Source: JADCGM01 sp943370355
Lineage (GTDB): Bacteria; Pseudomonadota; Alphaproteobacteria; Sphingomonadales; Sphingomonadaceae
DNA length: 64,000 nt
Reading direction: 5' to 3'
Assembly: GCA_943370355.1 (NCBI GenBank)
Contig: CALRQP020000011.1
Span: 40,752 to 104,751 of the forward strand
Shown here one piece after another: positions 61,370 through 64,000 of the stretch (positions within the stretch are counted from its first letter, which is position 1; every line of letters starts with the position of its first letter). The notes below the pieces were generated by a model. The model had not been told where the DNA came from and searched no databases. It saw only the letters and a list, made by a program, of their open reading frames with translations. A program made the translations under genes and the position numbers.

Positions 61370-61912
61370 CTAGTTGAGGCGCGCGCCGAGGTCGGTGATG
61401 GCGGCGTCGGTGAGCTTTTTCTGCGTCGCGGCATCCGATTGTGCGGCAATGACCGTGCGCGCTGCCTTGGCAGCAAGGTCGGCAGCGCGGGCGCGCAGGT
61501 CGGCGGTCGCGGTGCGTTCGGCAGCGGCGATCTTGTCTTCGGCCATACGGGTACGGCGAGCGACGAGCGCGGCCGCATCGGCCTGCGCCTGATCGACAAG
61601 TTGCGCCGCTTCGGCCTTGGCCTGCGCCATGATCGCGGCGACATCGCTGGCCGCTTCGCTCTGGCGGCGCTTGGCGTCGGCGAGCAGCGCCTCGGCATCG
61701 GCACGAATCGCCTTGGCGTCGTCGAGTTGCTTCTTCACCGCGGCGATACGCTCGTCGAGGATGCCGGCGATGAGCTTCGGCGCTTTCAGGACGAAGATCG
61801 CGAGCAGGAAGAAGATCAGCAGGCCGACATAGACCCATTGTTCGGCATTCAGGCCGAACGACGTCGGCTCGAGATGCTCTTCGGCGACATGCGTGGTGGC
61901 GGTGGTTTCCAT
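61370..61912 (-). CDS. atpF: ATP synthase F0 subunit b
   Basis: A 180-aa peripheral-stalk subunit. One transmembrane helix (YVGLLIFFLLAIFVLKAP, about residues 27-44) is followed by a long charged helix rich in Ala, Glu, Arg and Lys (LDERIAAVKKQLDDAKAIRADAEALLADAKRRQ). It follows b' after 3 bp, the last gene of the F0 operon here. The F1 genes are not downstream, as in other alphaproteobacteria where they form a separate operon. Confidence 0.93.
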   Translation of the reverse strand: METTATTHVAEEHLEPTSFGLNAEQWVYVGLLIFFLLAIFVLKAPKLIAGILDERIAAVKKQLDDAKAIRADAEALLADAKRRQSEAASDVAAIMAQAKAEAAQLVDQAQADAAALVARRTRMAEDKIAAAERTATADLRARAADLAAKAARTVIAAQSDAATQKKLTDAAITDLGARLN

Positions 61913-61915
61913 CGC

Positions 61916-62401
61916 TTATCCCTGCTGCGCTGCGGTGAGCGCTGAGGCGAGCTCAGTGGCCTTGGGCGCGCGGCCGGTCAGCCGCTCGACGATTGCCGAG
62001 GCGGCTTCACCGGCGACGCGGTCGATCTCGGCGAGCGCCGACTGGCGCGCCGCGCCGATCTGCGCCTGTGCCGCGGCATCCTTCGCATCGAGATCGGCGG
62101 AGAGTGCCTTCAGACGCGTTTCGAGTTCGCGGGCGCTGCCAGCCTTTGCTGCAGCGACTTCGGCCTGCGCTTCGCTATGCGCCGCCGCAATCGCCTTCTC
62201 GTAAGACTCGCGCGTCATGTCGGCAGTTGCCTTCGCCGATTCGGCAGCCCCGAGATCGGTGCTGACACGGCTTTCCCGCTCGTCGGTGACCCGATCAAGC
62301 TTGGGGAGCGTCGGCCGCACGATCGCGAAATAGAGGATCGCGAAGAACAGCGCGAGCCATGCGAGCTGCGGCACGAAATTGGCGAGGTCGAATTGCGGCA
62401 T
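61916..62401 (-). CDS. atpG: ATP synthase F0 subunit b'
   Basis: A 161-aa second stalk subunit. The N-terminal transmembrane helix (VPQLAWLALFFAILYFAIV) is followed by VRPTLPKLDRVTDERESRV and the long alanine-rich helix. Alphaproteobacteria use a b/b' heterodimer, with b' directly after the c-subunit gene; here it lies 57 bp after atpE and 3 bp before atpF. Confidence 0.93.
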   Translation of the reverse strand: MPQFDLANFVPQLAWLALFFAILYFAIVRPTLPKLDRVTDERESRVSTDLGAAESAKATADMTRESYEKAIAAAHSEAQAEVAAAKAGSARELETRLKALSADLDAKDAAAQAQIGAARQSALAEIDRVAGEAASAIVERLTGRAPKATELASALTAAQQG

Positions 62402-62458
62402 GCGCTTGACGCCTGTTGGTTATCGGGTCGGGGCCGGACGGACCGGCCCCGGATCCGA

Positions 62459-62683
62459 TCAGCTGAACGCGAGAGCGAGGGCGACGACGGCCGCGATGAG
62501 GCCGAGCGCCTCGGTCACGGCGAAGCCGAAGATCAGGCGTCCGCCCATCTTGTCGGCAGCCGCCGGATTGCGCAGCGCGCCCGACAGGAACAGACCGAAG
62601 ATGAGACCCACGCCGATGGCCGCAAACCCTGCGCCCATCGCCGCGATGCCGGCACCGATAACCTTAGCTGCTGCGAGATCCAT
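62459..62683 (-). CDS. atpE: ATP synthase F0 subunit c
   Basis: A 74-aa proteolipid with two hydrophobic helices (GAGIAAMGAGFAAIGVGLIFG and IFGFAVTEALGLIAAVVAL) and a polar loop RNPAAADKMG. The proton-binding acid is the Glu in FAVTEALGL. It forms the rotating ring of the proton channel. No Na+-type Gln/Glu pattern is evident. It lies 30 bp after atpB. Confidence 0.95.
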   Translation of the reverse strand: MDLAAAKVIGAGIAAMGAGFAAIGVGLIFGLFLSGALRNPAAADKMGGRLIFGFAVTEALGLIAAVVALALAFS

Positions 62684-62713
62684 GAGAAAACCTTTCCGTT
62701 CGAAACCAGTAGT

Positions 62714-63442
62714 TTAGTGAAGATTGACCGCGTCGTTCAGATAGATCGACGCGAGAAGCGCGAACACATAGGCCTGCACCACCGCGATCATCACCTCGAG
62801 CGCCGACAGCGCGACGTTGACGCCCAGCGGGATGATGCCGAACACGCCGAGCGCGACGACAAAGGTGCCGAACACCTTCAGCAGCACGTGACCGGCGGTC
62901 ATGTTGGCGAACAACCGGATGGCGAGCGTGAAGGGGCGGGACAGGAAGGACACGAATTCGATCGCTGCGACGAGCGGAACGAGCACGATCGGCGCGTCCT
63001 TCGGGATGAACAGCGAGAAGAAGTGGAAGCCGTGGCGGGCGAAGCCGACGATGACGACGGTCACGAAGACGATCATCGCAAGGCCGAGCGTGACGGCGAC
63101 ATGGCTGGTCGGGGTGAACGCGCCGACGAAGGGGATCAGACCGAGCAGGTTGCAGGCGAGCACGAAGGCGAACAGCGAGAAGATCAGCGGGGCATAGCGC
63201 TTGCCCTCGGGCCCGACATTCTCGTGCAGCATGTCGCGGATGAAATCATAGATATATTCGACGGCAGCCTGCATGCGGTTCGGCACCAGCTGCGGCTTTG
63301 CCGTGCCGACGAACAGGAACAGCGCGATCGCCACGATGGAGATCGCCATCCACAGGCTCGAATTGGTGAATGAGACGTCGTACTTCCCCAGCGCCAACGG
63401 CGCATAGGTGACGATGTCGAACTGTTCCATCGGGTTGGCCAT
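62714..63442 (-). CDS. atpB: ATP synthase F0 subunit a
   Basis: A 242-aa proton-channel subunit with five to six membrane segments. The essential arginine is in RPFTLAIRLFANMTAGHVLL, and HGFHFFSLFIPKDAPIVLVPLV is a family block; the C-terminal helix VVQAYVFALLASIYLNDA is typical. Start ATG 63442; MEQFDIVTYAPL four residues later is an alternative. It lies 15 bp after atpI. Confidence 0.95.
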   Translation of the reverse strand: MANPMEQFDIVTYAPLALGKYDVSFTNSSLWMAISIVAIALFLFVGTAKPQLVPNRMQAAVEYIYDFIRDMLHENVGPEGKRYAPLIFSLFAFVLACNLLGLIPFVGAFTPTSHVAVTLGLAMIVFVTVVIVGFARHGFHFFSLFIPKDAPIVLVPLVAAIEFVSFLSRPFTLAIRLFANMTAGHVLLKVFGTFVVALGVFGIIPLGVNVALSALEVMIAVVQAYVFALLASIYLNDAVNLH

Positions 63443-63457
63443 TGCCGCGTCTTGTCC

Positions 63458-63751
63458 CTATTCGCCCGGCTTGTCGTCGAACTGCTTCTGCCGTCTCAGT
63501 ACCGCCCGCAGACCGGCCAGGAAGCCGATCAGGAACAGCCCGATCAGACCCCAGGGCGCGGTGCCGAACTGCCGGTCGATGAACCAGCCGAGCAAGGAGC
63601 CGACCAGGATCGTTCCGACGAACTCGATCGCCACCGACCAACCCGCGCTTTCCTCAAGCGAAGACGGACGGACAGCGCCGCGTTCCTTTGCCCGCGCCTC
63701 GGCGAGGCGGCGGGCCAGGTCGTCAGGATCGATCCGACGATCGTCAGCCAC
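63458..63751 (-). CDS. atpI: ATP synthase assembly protein AtpI (AtpZ-like)
   Basis: A 97-aa membrane protein with a charged N-terminus (VADDRRIDPDDLARRLAEARAKE) and two transmembrane helices (VAIEFVGTILVGSLLGWFID and PWGLIGLFLIGFLAGLRAVL). AtpI helps assemble the c-ring. GTG 63751 with GGGGTG just upstream is chosen over the longer frame to 63805. It heads the atpIBEF'F operon, whose promoter is at 63856-63884. Confidence 0.9.
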   Translation of the reverse strand: MADDRRIDPDDLARRLAEARAKERGAVRPSSLEESAGWSVAIEFVGTILVGSLLGWFIDRQFGTAPWGLIGLFLIGFLAGLRAVLRRQKQFDDKPGE

Positions 63752-63855
63752 AGTCGCACCCCGGACACGGGAAAAGGGAAATCGCACCCACGCGGCTACT
63801 CGCAAAAACAGCGCACGGGACGACGCCGGGACGGCCTCCCGTTCCAGCGCGCGAA

Positions 63856-63884
63856 CCTCTAGTTGCGGCCCCCTCGCAAGTCAA
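63856..63884 (-). promoter_or_regulatory. Promoter of the atpIBEF'F operon
   Basis: Minus strand: -35 TTGACT (63884-63879), 17-base spacer TGCGAGGGGGCCGCAAC, -10 TAGAGG (63861-63856). Transcription would begin near 63849, a leader of about 97 nt before atpI. Confidence 0.72.
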
Positions 63885-63956
63885 CAACAGCCATGCCGCG
63901 TTGCAGCAATCTCCGCCGGTCTTGCGCTCGCGGACCGGGTCGGGCCTATAGCGCCG

Positions 63957-64000
63957 ATGATCCAGCCAACGCCTTCCGCCCCGGGCGACTCGCTGTCGCT
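63957..64000 (+). CDS. Start of a gene cut by the right window edge
   Basis: ATG 63957 opens a plus-strand frame (MIQPTPSAPGDSLS...) to the edge of the window, divergent from the atp operon across about 200 bp. Only 14 residues are visible, with no signal peptide, and the RBS is poor, so neither identity nor reality is sure. Confidence 0.35.
   Translation, partial: MIQPTPSAPGDSLS

Overview
The window is a contiguous, gene-dense piece of a GC-rich alphaproteobacterial chromosome, most likely from the order Sphingomonadales. The evidence is a CcrM-type GANTC methyltransferase, an F0 ATP synthase operon in the order atpI-atpB-atpE-b'-b, a complete cpaABCDEF-tadBC pilus machine, a 6S RNA between zapA and the 5-formyltetrahydrofolate cyclo-ligase gene, a DksA with a degenerate zinc finger, a TorF-type porin, and promoters of the TTGAC-N17-TANANG kind. 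The genus is not decidable by eye. I saw no prophage, insertion sequence, CRISPR array or rRNA operon. One tRNA (Asp) and one very probable 6S RNA are present.

Layout. 1-7.5 kb: a cut-off lipoprotein gene, the NAD(P)HX repair enzyme with an overlapping TrmA/RumA-type RNA methyltransferase, two tandem MAPEG membrane proteins, a polyamine pair (PLP decarboxylase plus a deoxyhypusine-synthase-family enzyme, probably making homospermidine), and a serine/threonine dehydratase. 7.5-16.7 kb: divergent glpD/glpK, a chain of small metabolic genes ending in a quinohemoprotein alcohol dehydrogenase, a CoxE-like VWA protein and a zinc-type oxidoreductase. 16.7-21.8 kb: an acyl-CoA catabolic operon (MaoC hydratase, class III CoA transferase, acyl-CoA dehydrogenase, SDR) divergent from an IclR regulator, with a duplicated palindromic operator between them. 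21.8-29.3 kb: a secreted DUF885 peptidase-like protein, a large hybrid histidine kinase, tRNA-Asp, chorismate mutase, the cyclo-ligase, 6S RNA and zapA.

29.4-34.6 kb: a central carbon operon (transketolase, GAPDH, PGK, class I aldolase). 34.9-42.5 kb: amidohydrolase, purS-purQ, a retropepsin-like protease behind ccrM, rnhB, a DadA-like oxidase and an alpha/beta hydrolase. 42.6-51.2 kb: the Tad/Flp pilus assembly operon without its pilin or pseudopilin genes. 51.2-64 kb: a TPR protein, HPPD, two small DUF465 proteins, dksA, a LysR regulator, parE, the TorF porin, a GNAT enzyme, a GST, an aromatic-amino-acid-decarboxylase-like enzyme and the F0 ATP synthase operon.

The most interesting non-coding signals are eight GANTC sites in about 160 bp upstream of ccrM, with further GANTC sites inside the predicted zapA-operon and parE promoters (a possible methylation-controlled cell-cycle set); a candidate small RNA with a CCTCCCC segment and a strong terminator between parE and the porin gene; the duplicated operator in front of the IclR regulator; and a terminator whose stem contains the ribosome binding site of the next gene. 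No wholly new multi-gene system is obvious; most genes belong to known families. Many start codons were moved inward from the longest reading frame using ribosome binding sites, overlaps and family lengths, and those choices are by eye.
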